In this document: positions 8,222 to 19,395 of the stretch, piece by piece
Position numbering within the stretch: position 1 is the stretch's first letter
Layout: the number at the start of each line of letters is the position of its first letter
Origin: Bacteroides reticulotermitis JCM 10512
Lineage (GTDB): Bacteria; Bacteroidota; Bacteroidia; Bacteroidales; Bacteroidaceae
Length of the DNA: 64,000 nt
Assembly: GCF_000517545.1 (NCBI RefSeq)
Contig: NZ_BAIV01000008.1
Location: 112,199 to 176,198, forward strand
Reading direction: 5' to 3'
Program-made: the position numbers and the translations under genes
Notes under the pieces: generated by a model
What the model was told of the DNA's origin: nothing
Database searches by the model: none
Seen by the model: the letters and a program-made list of their open reading frames with translations, nothing else

Positions 8222-10436
8222 TCAGTTTCTGCTTACTTGCTTAACTCCCTTTATGGTACGCAGTTTCTTAATCAGAGCTTCCAACGTCCGGTATCACTCA
8301 GCATGACTGTTAGCGTACCTGCGAATAAACCGTCGTTCGATTCGATACCGATGGAGCGGAGCGTGATCCCATTCTCTTTGGAGATGATCGAAGTGATATT
8401 AGTCACAATCCCAATATCATCATGTCCTACCACACGCAGCGTAATCGGATATTGCGTTCCTTGCGATTTACCTGCCAGCGGGCTTTCACGATCCGGTAAC
8501 CGAAACGTTCGTGCATCTGACCGGCATTCGGGCAGTCGATGCGGTGAATCTTGATTCCTCCGGCAACCGTGACAAAACCAAAGACGTCGTCCCCATAAAT
8601 CGGGTTACAACATTTAGCCAACTTAAAATCAAGTCCTTTTAGGTTCTGGTCAATCACAAGCACATCCTCTTTCGAGGTTGTTTCCTCTTGTATGGCTTGC
8701 AGGTTGTAGCCTTCCGCACTTCGGTAGGTTATCTCGTCATGCGGATCGTTATCACGTTTTTGTTGTTCAACATACTTGTCCAACAGTCCGTTAACGTCCA
8801 ATCCGCCATCGGCAATGCTCTGGTAGAACTCCGTCACATTCTTAAATCCCAAACGTTTGATAAGACGCATCATGGTTGCTTCATCATATTCCAGCTTGCG
8901 ATTCTTGAATTTCCGTTCCAGTGTTTCCTTGGCAAAATCGTGCTGACGTGCTGCCATTTCTTTCAATGCCTGCCTGATTTTGGTGCGTGCTTTGGAAGTT
9001 GTGACAATATTCAACCAGTCCTGTTTGGGTGTCTGCGTGTTGGAGATTGTAATCTCTACCTGATCTCCACTATTAAGTTTCTGCTTGATCTGTGCATTCT
9101 TACCGTTTACTTTGGCGCCGATACATTTACATCCCAGCTTACTGTGGATATGAAAGGCGAAGTCGAGTACAGTGGCCCCTTTGGCTAGTTTAAATAAGTC
9201 GCCTTTGGGTGTGAACACAAATACCTCGTCTTCGTAAAGGTCCATTTTGAACTGATCCATCACTTTCATGGAGTCACTTTCGGCGTTTTCCAAAGCCTCG
9301 CGTACGGAAGTCAGCCACTCATCCAGGCCTGTTTCCCCTTTAACACCTTTGTATCTCCAGTGGGCTGCCAGACCGCGTTCGGCTATTTCATCCATACGTC
9401 GTGTGCGGATTTGTACTTCCACCCATCGGCCTTCCGGGCCCATTACTGTGATGTGAAGAGACTCGTAACCATTGCTTTTCGGAATTGAAAGCCAGTCGCG
9501 AAGACGTTTCGGGTTGGGCTGATACATATCTGTAATGATGGAATATACTTGCCAGCACTCTTGTTTCTCCTTCGCCGGATCAGGGTCCGAATCGAGGATG
9601 ATACGAATGGCAAACAAGTCGTAAATTCCTTCGAAAGAAGTCTTCTGCTTCTGCATTTTTTGCCAGATGGAGTGAATCGACTTGGTACGTCCCTTGATGT
9701 CGAACTGCAAACCGGCTTCCTTCACCATCTTATTGATTGGGTCGATAAAGGACGCGATGTACTTATCGCGAGACGCTTTGGTCTGGTTCAGCTTCTCCTT
9801 TATTAAATAGTAAGTATCTCGTTGTGTGTACTTCAACGATAAGTCCTCCAATTCGGATTTCAGTTTATACAACCCCAGCTTGTGCGCCAATGGAGCGTAC
9901 AAGTAGGCTGCTTCGTAGGCTACTTTCAAACGGTCGTCGTCATTGTCGGTATCTTTAATCTGACGCATGATGTTCACACGATCGGCAATCATGATCAAGA
10001 TCACCCGCATATCTTCGGCAAAGGAGAGGAGCAGGTTGCGGAAGTTCTCGGACTCGATGGCCGGACTCTTGGCATAGAGTTCATTGGTCTTGACCAGCCC
10101 TTTGATGATGCTGGCTACGTCGTCACCGAACTCCGACTGCACACTGTCAATCTTGAGAATTCCTCCTTTGACGATTTCATGCAGCATGATTCCGATGAGA
10201 CACGAACCTTTCATCCCGATCTCTTCGGATACGATGACCGCGGTTTGTAAATCTCTGATCACCGGATTCATTCCGAAATTATTTCGTTGGAGCTTGTTAC
10301 ATTCAGCTGCTTTGATAAGATGCTTCTTCAGTTTCTGGCAATCTTTCAAGAATATGCTGTCTCCTGCGGATTGTATTAGTCGTCTGTAGAGTGAAAAAAG
10401 AACTTTCTTTTCCCCCTTAGTAAAAAAGTCATTCAT
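8222..10436 (-). CDS. relA: RelA/SpoT-family (p)ppGpp synthetase (two bases missing near the 3' end)
   Basis: Long Rel protein, 738 residues after correction. Domain order: pseudo-HD hydrolase domain (about 20-180), synthetase domain (about 225-340; KGRTKSIHSIWQKM, YDLFAIRIIL), TGS (DEVFVFTPKGDLFKLAKGAT), helical/zinc-finger part with the CCNPIYGDD motif, and C-terminal ACT. The hydrolase HD motif reads MLHEIVKGG, with HE instead of HD and no following ED pair, so hydrolysis is probably lost and the protein is RelA-like. As given, the frame stops at 8427; restoring one G (minus strand) at 8475 recovers the ACT domain, and one T at 8283 recovers the natural C-terminus LEALIKKLRTIKGVKQVSRN. Two single-base losses in one essential-type gene point to sequence errors. 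Confidence 0.93.
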
Positions 10437-10543
10437 TGCTAATCCTATTAATTCGATGTAAAAGTAGTTTTTTTATTGATTATTCGGTAAGAAGTAAATA
10501 ACATTTTGTATTTTTGGGCATCAATTAATAAAAAGTAGGTATT

Positions 10544-12060
10544 ATGATAACAACACAGGACAAAGATTTGCTTGCTAAAAAAGGCATCTCTGAAGCGCAG
10601 ATAGCCGAACAGATGGCTTGTTTTCAAAAAGGTTTTCCTTTTTTAAAGCTTGACGCTGCTGCTTCATTAGAAAAAGGTATATTGGCTCCTACCGAGGAGC
10701 AACGGAACGAGTATCTGGAGAATTGGGATGCTTACCGAAATACGGATCGGACAATCGTTAAGTTTGTACCCGCTTCCGGAGCAGCGAGTCGTATGTTCAA
10801 AGATCTATTTGAGTTTTTATCAGCCGATTACGAGAAACCCACCACGCAGTTTGAGGAGGCTTTCTTCGATGGAATCGGCAATTTTGCTTTCTATGACGAC
10901 TTGAACACCGCCTGTCTGCGTACAGCAGGCAACGATATTCCGGCTTTACTCGAAGAAGGAAATTATAAAGCAGTTGTTGCCGCTCTGCTCGAAACAGCCG
11001 GCCTAAATTATGGAGCACTTCCCAAAGGACTTCTGAAGTTTCACAAATACCCCGAAGGGCACGTACACCGCTTGAAGAGCATTTGGTGGAAGGTATGATG
11101 TATGCTACCGGAAAGAGTGGCAAAGTAAATGTGCATTTTACCGTATCCTCCGAACATCGGGAACTGTTTAAAGTACTCGTAGAAGAGAAGGCCGGTGAAT
11201 TTGGCACACGCTACGGAGTGGATTACTACATCACCTTCTCCGAGCAGAAACCGAATACCGATACAATAGCCGCCGATATGGATAACGAGCCTTTCCGCGA
11301 CAATGACAAACTCTTGTTCCGTCCCGGTGGCCATGGAGCCCTTATTGAGAACCTGAACGACTTGGATGCGGATATTATCTTTATTAAGAATATCGACAAC
11401 GTAGTGCCCGACAGGTTGAAAGCAGATACCGTTACTTACAAAAAACTGATTGCCGGCGTACTGGTTTCGCTTCAGAAGCAAGCATTTGAATACATGGAAC
11501 TTCTGGATGAAGGTACATATACACATGAACAGGTGCTGGAGATTCTCCAATTTGTACAGAAGAAATTGTATTGCAAGAATCCGGAGGTCAAAAACCTCGA
11601 AGACGCCGAACTAATCATCTATCTGAGAAAGAAACTGAATCGCCCGATGCGCGTTTGCGGTATGGTGAAGAATGTGGGCGAACCGGGTGGGGGGCCATTC
11701 CTGGCGTACAACAACGATGGAACGATTTCGTTGCAAATACTTGAAAGCTCGCAAATCGACATGGACGATCCCACCAAGAAAGATATGTTTGAGAACGGAA
11801 CACACTTTAATCCCGTTGATCTGGTCTGTGCCGTGCGCGATTATAAAGGCCATAAGTTTGATTTAGATAAGTATGTGGATAAGGCAACCGGATTTATCTC
11901 CTACAAATCGAAGAACGGTAAAGAGCTCAAAGCGCTCGAACTTCCCGGACTTTGGAATGGAGCTATGAGTGACTGGAACACCGTATTTGTGGAAGTTCCT
12001 TTGACTACATTCAATCCGGTGAAGACTGTGAATGATTTGTTGCGTGAACAGCATCAATAA
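10544..12060 (+). CDS. DUF4301 family protein (one base missing)
   Basis: A protein of 505 residues after correction that I recognise as the DUF4301 family common in Bacteroidetes; its biochemical role is not established. A nucleotide-sugar pyrophosphorylase-like fold has been suggested for this family as I recall, but nothing here proves it. Conserved stretches include VKFVPASGAASRMFKDLFEF and FRPGGHGALIENLNDLDADI. The frame breaks near 11062: GGGCACGTACA must be GGGCACCGTACA to read E-G-H-R-T-P-L-E-E-H-L. It is divergent from relA and carries a TATTTTTG box at 10509-10516 as probable -7 element. Confidence 0.8.
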
Positions 12061-12098
12061 ATAGATAGGACTTAGAACACATTCGAGATATAGAAAGA

Positions 12099-12136
12099 AA
12101 CGACCGCTTGACCGGGTAAGATCGAGCGGTTGTTTG
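12099..12136 (+). terminator. Terminator after the DUF4301 gene
   Basis: AACGACCGCT pairs with AGCGGTTGTT (10 bp with one G-T pair), extended by inner GA/TC, and runs into TGTTTGTAT. It lies 40 bp past the DUF4301 stop codon. Confidence 0.6.
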
Positions 12137-12202
12137 TATAGCATTGGCCACTTGTCCTCATCGCATCATCATTAGCAAACGGCCGAACAAAATACTTGTT
12201 TT

Positions 12203-12826
12203 ATGAATCAGATTGAGAAGATTATAGACTTGCCCAATTGGAATCGAAGGGAACATTTCGAGCATTTTAGCGCTTTTGATGATCCGTTCTTTGGAGTAAC
12301 AGTCAACGTAGAATGTACGCGTTCTTATCAGGAAGCGAAAAGCAAAGACGTTTCTTTTTTTCTGTTGGTTTTACACCGAATTATTACAGCAGCAGCTGAA
12401 GTTGAGGAGTTTCGTTATCGCATTGAAGGCGACCAGGTTGTGTGTTACGACAGCCTCTTTCCCGAGGCGACTGTTGCCCGCCCTGATCATACTTTCTCAT
12501 TTGCTTCTTTTGACTACGATCCCGATGAAATGGGTTTTATTCGGAAGGCAAAGGCCGAAATGGAACGTTTACAGCAAACTACCGGACTGAATAAAGAAGG
12601 AACTTTTCATCCCAATGCCATTCATTATTCGGCCGTTCCCTGGCTGACTTTTACCGACATGAAACACCCTACCAATATGCGATCGGGCGACAGTGTACCC
12701 AAAATATCAACCGGAAAGTTCTTTAAAGACGGAGAACGGCTCATGTTGCCCATTTCGGTTACCTGCCATCATGGACTGATGGATGGTTATCACGTTTCGA
12801 AATTTATAGAGAAACTCAAGCTGTAA
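12203..12826 (+). CDS. Chloramphenicol acetyltransferase-like protein
   Basis: A 207-residue member of the CatA-type acetyltransferase family, which forms trimers and acetylates from acetyl-CoA. The catalytic motif near the C-terminus is intact (TCHHGLMDGYHVSKF; the second histidine of HH and the DG pair are the family hallmarks), as is the N-terminal RREHFEHFSAFDDPFFGVTV segment. Length is slightly under that of classical CatA (about 215). Chromosomal Bacteroidetes copies like this one need not give resistance; the natural acceptor is unknown. There is no sign of a mobile element beside it. It is followed 21 bp later by a PagL-like gene, possibly the same transcript. Confidence 0.85.
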   Translation: MNQIEKIIDLPNWNRREHFEHFSAFDDPFFGVTVNVECTRSYQEAKSKDVSFFLLVLHRIITAAAEVEEFRYRIEGDQVVCYDSLFPEATVARPDHTFSFASFDYDPDEMGFIRKAKAEMERLQQTTGLNKEGTFHPNAIHYSAVPWLTFTDMKHPTNMRSGDSVPKISTGKFFKDGERLMLPISVTCHHGLMDGYHVSKFIEKLKL

Positions 12827-12847
12827 TCGTGTAGTTCTACTAACTAA

Positions 12848-14092
12848 ATGAAATACAAAATGCCGGGATACAGACACATAACTCTTTGCTTTATCTGGTT
12901 TTTCTTACCACTAGCATCTCTCAAGGCACAAACATCCGCAGCAGATTCAACCCGAAGCTTTATTCATCGCATTCAGGTAGAAGGTCGTCCGGCATATGTC
13001 ATCCCAACCAATCCTTTTCTGAAAGGAGATAACGAGCGTTGGAAGTCCATTGAAACCTCCTTTTCCGGACATTTGAAGTACTCTTTCCAATTCCGTCCCA
13101 ATACCTGTGCGGACCGGATTTACGGGGGAGCTTATCAAGGGTTTGGAGTATCCTTGAATACTTTCGGCGATCGTAAGCAGTTGGGAGACCCGATGGCATT
13201 TTATCTTTTTCAGGGCGCTCGGATTGCACGCTTCACTCCTCGGTTGTCATTGAACTATGAGTGGAACTTCGGTATATCAGCCGGTTGGCAACCCTATGAT
13301 AATAATTATAACTCCTATAATGGGGCAGTCGGTTCCCGGATGAATGCGTATATCAATGCCGGTATTTATCTGAATTGGACGCTCAGCCGGCACATAGACT
13401 TGGTATTGGGAGGTGATTTTACGCACTTTTCGAATGGAAATACGAAGTTTCCCAATGCAGGAATCAATATGACCGGAGCGAAGATCGGGCTAACATATAA
13501 CTTTAATAGGGAAGATATTGATTTGACTCGTTCTTTCTCGCAGCCCGCCATCCCCCGGTTTCCGCGGCATATCAGCTATGATTTAGTCTTATTCGGCTCA
13601 TGGCGTAGGAAAGGGGTGTTCTTGGGAGAAAAACAGATTGCATCTCCGGGGACTTATCCGGTAGCCGGGTTTAACTTTGCTCCGATGTATAATGTCGGCT
13701 ATAAATTTCGAGTTGGAGCTTCTTTAGACGGTGTGTTCGATGGCAGTGCCAATGTATATACGGAAGATTACATCTCTGAATACGGAGGCGGTGGGTCCGG
13801 ACAATATCAATTTTACAAACCTGGGATTCAACATCAATTGGCCTTGGGGCTTTCAGGACGTGCGGAATATGTCATGCCGTATTTTACGATCAGTATGGGC
13901 ATGGGGACGAATGTTATCGGGCGAGGGGATATGAGAGGATTCTATCAGATATTGGCATTGAAGATAGGAGTAACCAAGAGTTCTTTTCTGCACATAGGCT
14001 ACAATCTACAGAACTTTAAGACTCCCAATTACCTGATGCTTGGTTTAGGCTTCCGTTTCCATAATAAGTACCCAAAAGTGCGCCATTATTGA
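12848..14092 (+). CDS. PagL-like lipid A 3-O-deacylase / acyloxyacyl hydrolase
   Basis: A 414-residue predicted outer-membrane protein with a signal peptide (LCFIWFFLPLASLKAQ). Residues about 190-205 (GDFTHFSNGNTKFPNAGIN) match the PagL active site, where the His-Ser pair cleaves the 3-O-acyl chain of lipid A. The protein is about twice the length of Pseudomonas PagL; the extra C-terminal half (YNVGYKFRVGASLDG, LGLGFRFHN) also looks like barrel strands, as in the longer Bacteroidetes members. Likely role: remodelling of lipid A, with effects on antimicrobial peptide tolerance. Assignment rests on the active-site motif and overall pattern. Confidence 0.78.
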   Translation: MKYKMPGYRHITLCFIWFFLPLASLKAQTSAADSTRSFIHRIQVEGRPAYVIPTNPFLKGDNERWKSIETSFSGHLKYSFQFRPNTCADRIYGGAYQGFGVSLNTFGDRKQLGDPMAFYLFQGARIARFTPRLSLNYEWNFGISAGWQPYDNNYNSYNGAVGSRMNAYINAGIYLNWTLSRHIDLVLGGDFTHFSNGNTKFPNAGINMTGAKIGLTYNFNREDIDLTRSFSQPAIPRFPRHISYDLVLFGSWRRKGVFLGEKQIASPGTYPVAGFNFAPMYNVGYKFRVGASLDGVFDGSANVYTEDYISEYGGGGSGQYQFYKPGIQHQLALGLSGRAEYVMPYFTISMGMGTNVIGRGDMRGFYQILALKIGVTKSSFLHIGYNLQNFKTPNYLMLGLGFRFHNKYPKVRHY

Positions 14093-14432
14093 TGGGCGAC
14101 TATCACTCTTGGCAAAAAGACAAACGGAATGAATCCATGTCAGCCGTGGTATAAACTCATCTAAAGTAAATTATTTTTCAAGTAGAAAGCTCTGGTTATT
14201 AACCTTGATTATAGCAGTGTTTTTTGTCGAAACAGTTGCTGTCACACAAGAGGCAATAAAAGAATTACATCATTTGATTACGAATAGAATAGTTTGTTAA
14301 AAAGGCGACAAAAGAGGGTCGTTTACTGATAGCATTGTCAACGTTGCCTTTATGTCTGCTTCAAATAAAATTCCGACTGAACAACTTGAGTGTCTGTAAG
14401 TAAATAATAAAGATACCAGATCTTCTATATAC
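14093..14432. other. Non-coding stretch, nothing recognised
   Basis: AT-rich sequence between the PagL-like gene and a DUF3987 relic. It probably belongs to the same decayed element, but I see no clear protein homology and no convincing promoter or RNA gene. Confidence 0.4.
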
Positions 14433-14660
14433 ACTGTTATTGACGAGGTTTACACCCACTTGCCTGACTTTCTCAAAGAAGTCATAACGTCGGCACGCAA
14501 CAGCCTTGCGGGAGATATCTTCCTAGTTTTGGGCGCGCTAATCAATCTGAATGCCTGTGTGTCCAACGTTTGCATCTACTTCGACCGACTCTCAGCCTAT
14601 CTGTCTCTGCTTGTTATATTTCTTCGGTTGCCGGAAAAAGGTTTCTTGCCTTACGGTATA
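14433..14660 (+). pseudogene. Relic of a DUF3987 gene
   Basis: The plus-strand reading VYTHLPDFLKEVITSARNS followed by GDIFLVLGALINLNACVSNV and CIYFDR closely follows the start of the DUF3987 domain, in which an acidic leader and LPxFLKE are followed by a LG(S/A)L..LSACLPNV..IYDG segment. The open frame ends at 14768 with meaningless sequence, and both the N-terminal part and the P-loop region are missing or scrambled. DUF3987 proteins are primase/helicase-like and are found in mobile elements and variable loci of Bacteroides. This is therefore a remnant of a lost element. Confidence 0.6.
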
Positions 14661-14993
14661 CTATCTGAAACAGTAAATAGGATCACCTGCAAAAGTATGG
14701 GCATTATACATAAAGCTTCATTAATCCATAGTAGCAGTAAGAGGATATTCATTACTTCCCTTAACTGAATTCAGCATAAAACCTAGAGTGATAGAATGTA
14801 AAACGACATCAAGTCATAATCACTTTTTGCCGTAAGTTGCTGATTGCTAATTTGATACAATGCGGGTTCTTTTCTGAGACTGATTTACTCAATACATAAT
14901 GCCGATTTCCAAAGACCGTGTACTTGGCTGAAATACCTTGGCAGCTAGTAGTAAATAGCTAGTGAAAGGCATTTTTTGCTCATCATATTTCCT

Positions 14994-15090
14994 GTTCCAC
15001 ATATTGTGGAACAGCTGACTCACATAATGTGGAACACGTGTCGCACATATTGTGGAACAGCCGTCGCACATAATATGAAACAGGGAATAG
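14994..15090. repeat. Four tandem 23-bp repeats with palindromic core (array C)
   Basis: Units begin at 14999, 15022, 15045 and 15068, each exactly 23 bp long: ACAT(A/T)(T/A)TGTGGAACA followed by a variable GC-rich tail; the last is degenerate. With its left neighbour the first unit forms the perfect palindrome GTTCCACATATTGTGGAAC (14994-15012). The whole array is bordered by an imperfect inverted repeat (ATTTCCTGTT on the left, AACAGGGAAT on the right). It lies in decayed DNA next to the DUF3987 relic. Units abut each other with no spacer, so it is not a CRISPR array. Confidence 0.8.
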
Positions 15091-15585
15091 TAAGGAACTA
15101 AATATAAAAAACGACTGCTTAAATCTACGAATAGTTGCGTACGATACGGTTCTAAAAAGGTTGGGTTGGTGAATTGAAAACCCTTTTTGGGGAGAAAATG
15201 AGCAACAGCTATCGCACATCGGAATAAAGTGATCTAAAAAAAGAAGACGCAAAATAAGTAGCTGATATACTGAATGATACAGAAAAAAGTGATTTAGTCA
15301 TAAGAGTGTTGTATCATTGTGCAAAGTGCTTCTGTCAAGCCCCGAAGAAAGAAATAATCTATTTATAGGTTAGTGCTCCTTTCATTTTATATCCGATTAA
15401 TTGAACTAGCAGCGCAAGTCAGCCCTTATCAATTGTATCTCAATTCAAAATCAGTAAGTTAAAACCTTTTGAAAGGTCAATGAGTAGAAGGTTTGGCTAC
15501 AATTGTTCCTATCAGAAATAACGCTGTACCTTAATATTCGTTAAAGTATTAATCCGTAGCATATACAAAGTTCGATGAAATATGC
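15091..15585. other. Non-coding stretch, nothing recognised
   Basis: About 500 bp of AT-rich DNA with no gene I can support on either strand; probably more remains of the decayed element. The purT promoter lies at its right end (TATTTTTG at 15586-15593). Confidence 0.4.
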
Positions 15586-15620
15586 TATTTTTGCACACTT
15601 AACATAAAATTCTGAAGATA

Positions 15621-16786
15621 ATGAAGAGAATTCTGTTACTCGGTTCCGGAGAATTAGGAAAAGAGTTCGCTATTTCTGCTAAACGTAAAGGACAACACGT
15701 TGTTGCTTGTGATTGCTACTCCTGTGCGCCTGCTATGCAAGTTGCCGACGAATTTGATGTAATCGATATGCTCGATGGAAAACAATTGGAAACCATCGTA
15801 AGAAGGAATGATCCGGATATCATTGTCCCCGAGATCGAGGCTATCCGCACGGAGTGCCTATACGATTTTGAGAAGCAAGGCATTCAAGTGTCCCCAGTGC
15901 CCGCGCTGTTAACTTCACGATGAATCGAAAAGCAATCCGCGACCTTGCAGCCAAAGAATTGGGTTTGAAAACAGCGAAATACTTCTATGCCAAAACTTTG
16001 GAAGAGTTGAAAGTAGCAGCAGCTCAAATAGGCTTTCCCTGTGTAGTGAAACCATTGATGTCTTCTTCCGGCAAAGGGCAATCACTTGTGAAAACGGCCG
16101 ATGAACTGGAACATGCCTGGGAATATGGATGCAGTGGCAGTCGAGGAGATATACGTGAACTTATCATCGAAGAGTTTATAAAGTTCGACAGCGAAATAAC
16201 CTTGCTGACAGTTACTCAGAAGAATGGTCCCACTTTATTTTGTCCTCCAATCGGCCATGTTCAAAAAGGAGGCGATTACCGTGAAAGCTTTCAACCGGCA
16301 CCAATTGATCCGATGCATTTAAAAGAAGCGGAAGAGATGGCGGAAAAGGTTACCCGGGCGTTAACCGGTGCGGGACTTTGGGGAGTCGAGTTTTTCTTAA
16401 GCCATGAAAATGGTGTTTATTTCTCCGAACTATCTCCGCGTCCGCATGATACCGGTATGGTCACTTTGGCCGGTACGCAGAACTTAAACGAATTTGAACT
16501 GCATCTCAGAGCTGTGCTCGGACTGCCTATACCAAATATTAAACTGGAGCGGATGGGAGCCAGTGCTGTTATTCTTTCACCCATTTCGAGTGATGAGTCT
16601 CCGCAATATCGCGGGTTGGAACAAGTGACTCAGGAAGAAGATACTTATTTGCGAATATTCGGCAAACCGTACACACGTATCAACCGTCGCATGGGGGTGG
16701 TGCTTTGCTATGCACCTTTGGGAGAAAACCTAGACGCACTGCGGGATAAGGCCAAACGGATTGCAGCAAAGGTAGAAGTCTTTTAG
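15621..16786 (+). CDS. purT: Formate-dependent phosphoribosylglycinamide formyltransferase (one base missing)
   Basis: PurT, the ATP-grasp enzyme that formylates GAR directly from formate in purine synthesis. The nucleotide-fold start ([20 protein letters not shown]), the [20 protein letters not shown] segment and the [14 protein letters not shown] active-site region are diagnostic. After correction the protein has 388 residues, against 392 in E. coli. The frame breaks at 15890: CAAGTGTCCCC must be CAAGTGGTCCCC to read [10 protein letters not shown]. It is a single gene with a TATTTTTG box at 15586-15593. With fhs further along, the cell has two ways of using formate. Confidence 0.93.
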
Positions 16787-16934
16787 GAAGGAAACGCCTT
16801 ATTTCTCCAGCGTTTGCAACACCGCTGAATTCTGAATGCGTGGAATTGGAATCGTTTGTAGTATTTATAGGGCTAATAAGTGTTATTGAACAAAAAAATA
16901 TAAGAAAAAGGGAACGATGATGCTAATTTGTTTC

Positions 16935-16942
16935 TACATTTG
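16935..16942 (+). promoter_or_regulatory. Probable ATP synthase operon promoter (-7 box)
   Basis: TACATTTG fits TAnnTTTG, 163 bp ahead of atpD. No clear -33 element is seen. If correct, the operon has a long leader of about 155 nt. Confidence 0.45.
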
Positions 16943-17093
16943 CAGTGTTACATCTTTACTATAATTTACGACATAAACGGAAATCTGAACAAAGTATAGA
17001 GGTTTGCCGTTAAATGTATTCGGTGTAGTAATGATAAAACACGAAGTTTTCTTCTCATATTATCAGTCAATAGAAAAGAAAAAAACAATATAA

Positions 17094-18619
<1,526 letters not shown>

Positions 18620-18658
18620 TAAAACGAGTATTGTAGAATAGAATAAAGAGATTAAGTG

Positions 18659-18904
18659 ATGAAAGAACTACATTTGAGTATTGTGTCGCCCGAAAAAAGT
18701 ATATTTGATGGAGATGTGAAAATAGTCACATTGCCGGGAACTATCGGTTCGTTTTCTATACTTCCGGGGCATGCACCCATTGTCTCGTCGCTGGTAGCGG
18801 GGACTTTGAGTTACATTACAATGGATGATGGAGAACATTCGCTGGATATTCAGGGCGGTTTTATAGAACTGAGCGATGGGATAGCTTCCGTCTGTATCTC
18901 CTGA
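18659..18904 (+). CDS. atpC: F1Fo ATP synthase subunit epsilon
   Basis: An 81-residue epsilon subunit, consisting only of the N-terminal beta-sandwich (LHLSIVSPEKSIFDGDVKIV, PGTIGSFSILPGHAPIVSSL). The C-terminal helical hairpin of the E. coli protein, which acts as an inhibitory lever, is absent, as is common in Bacteroidetes. I take the ATG at 18659 rather than the GTG just before it. Follows atpD by 39 bp. Confidence 0.95.
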   Translation: MKELHLSIVSPEKSIFDGDVKIVTLPGTIGSFSILPGHAPIVSSLVAGTLSYITMDDGEHSLDIQGGFIELSDGIASVCIS

Positions 18905-18960
18905 AAGCACATCACTAAGATTGAAAGAAACGAAACCTTATTATAGAAAGACACAGTGAC

Positions 18961-19395
18961 ATGATGAATATAACTAAAACCAAACGGAACTTTATCGGCT
19001 TACTTACCTTGTTTTCATTACTTTGTGGAGGAGTCGGAGCAGTCGTTTTACATAAGGCCCTACCTGGGCATTATTTCAGCGGTTACCCGTTTATACCGGT
19101 ATTCTTTTACCTTTTCGGTTTGTTTGGTATTTATATGTTCGATGCTTGCCGCCGACATGCCCCGCAGAAAATGCTGCTGATGTATATGGCCATGAAAGTA
19201 TTGAAGATGATATTCTCACTGTTCCTGTTGATGATCTATTGTTGGGTTGTTCGTGAAGAGGCAAGAGCCTTCTTGCTAACGTTCATCGCGTTCTATCTGC
19301 TGTATTTGATATACGAAACTTGGTTCTTTTTCTCGTTTGAGATGAACCGGAAACGGAAAAGTAAAAATGAAAATAGAAATGAAACAATTGCGTAA
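18961..19395 (+). CDS. Small membrane protein in the atp operon (AtpI-like position)
   Basis: A 144-residue protein with four predicted membrane helices and a basic tail (NRKRKSKNENRN). It sits between atpC and atpB, where other bacteria often have atpI, whose product helps assemble the c-ring. I see no strong similarity to AtpI itself, so a role in assembly is inferred from position and topology only. Its last 29 bp overlap the atpB start, indicating translational coupling. Confidence 0.75.
   Translation: MMNITKTKRNFIGLLTLFSLLCGGVGAVVLHKALPGHYFSGYPFIPVFFYLFGLFGIYMFDACRRHAPQKMLLMYMAMKVLKMIFSLFLLMIYCWVVREEARAFLLTFIAFYLLYLIYETWFFFSFEMNRKRKSKNENRNETIA

Noticed and set aside
14994..15090. Possible CRISPR array
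   Set aside because: Units of 23 bp abut each other without spacers, and no cas gene is in the window.
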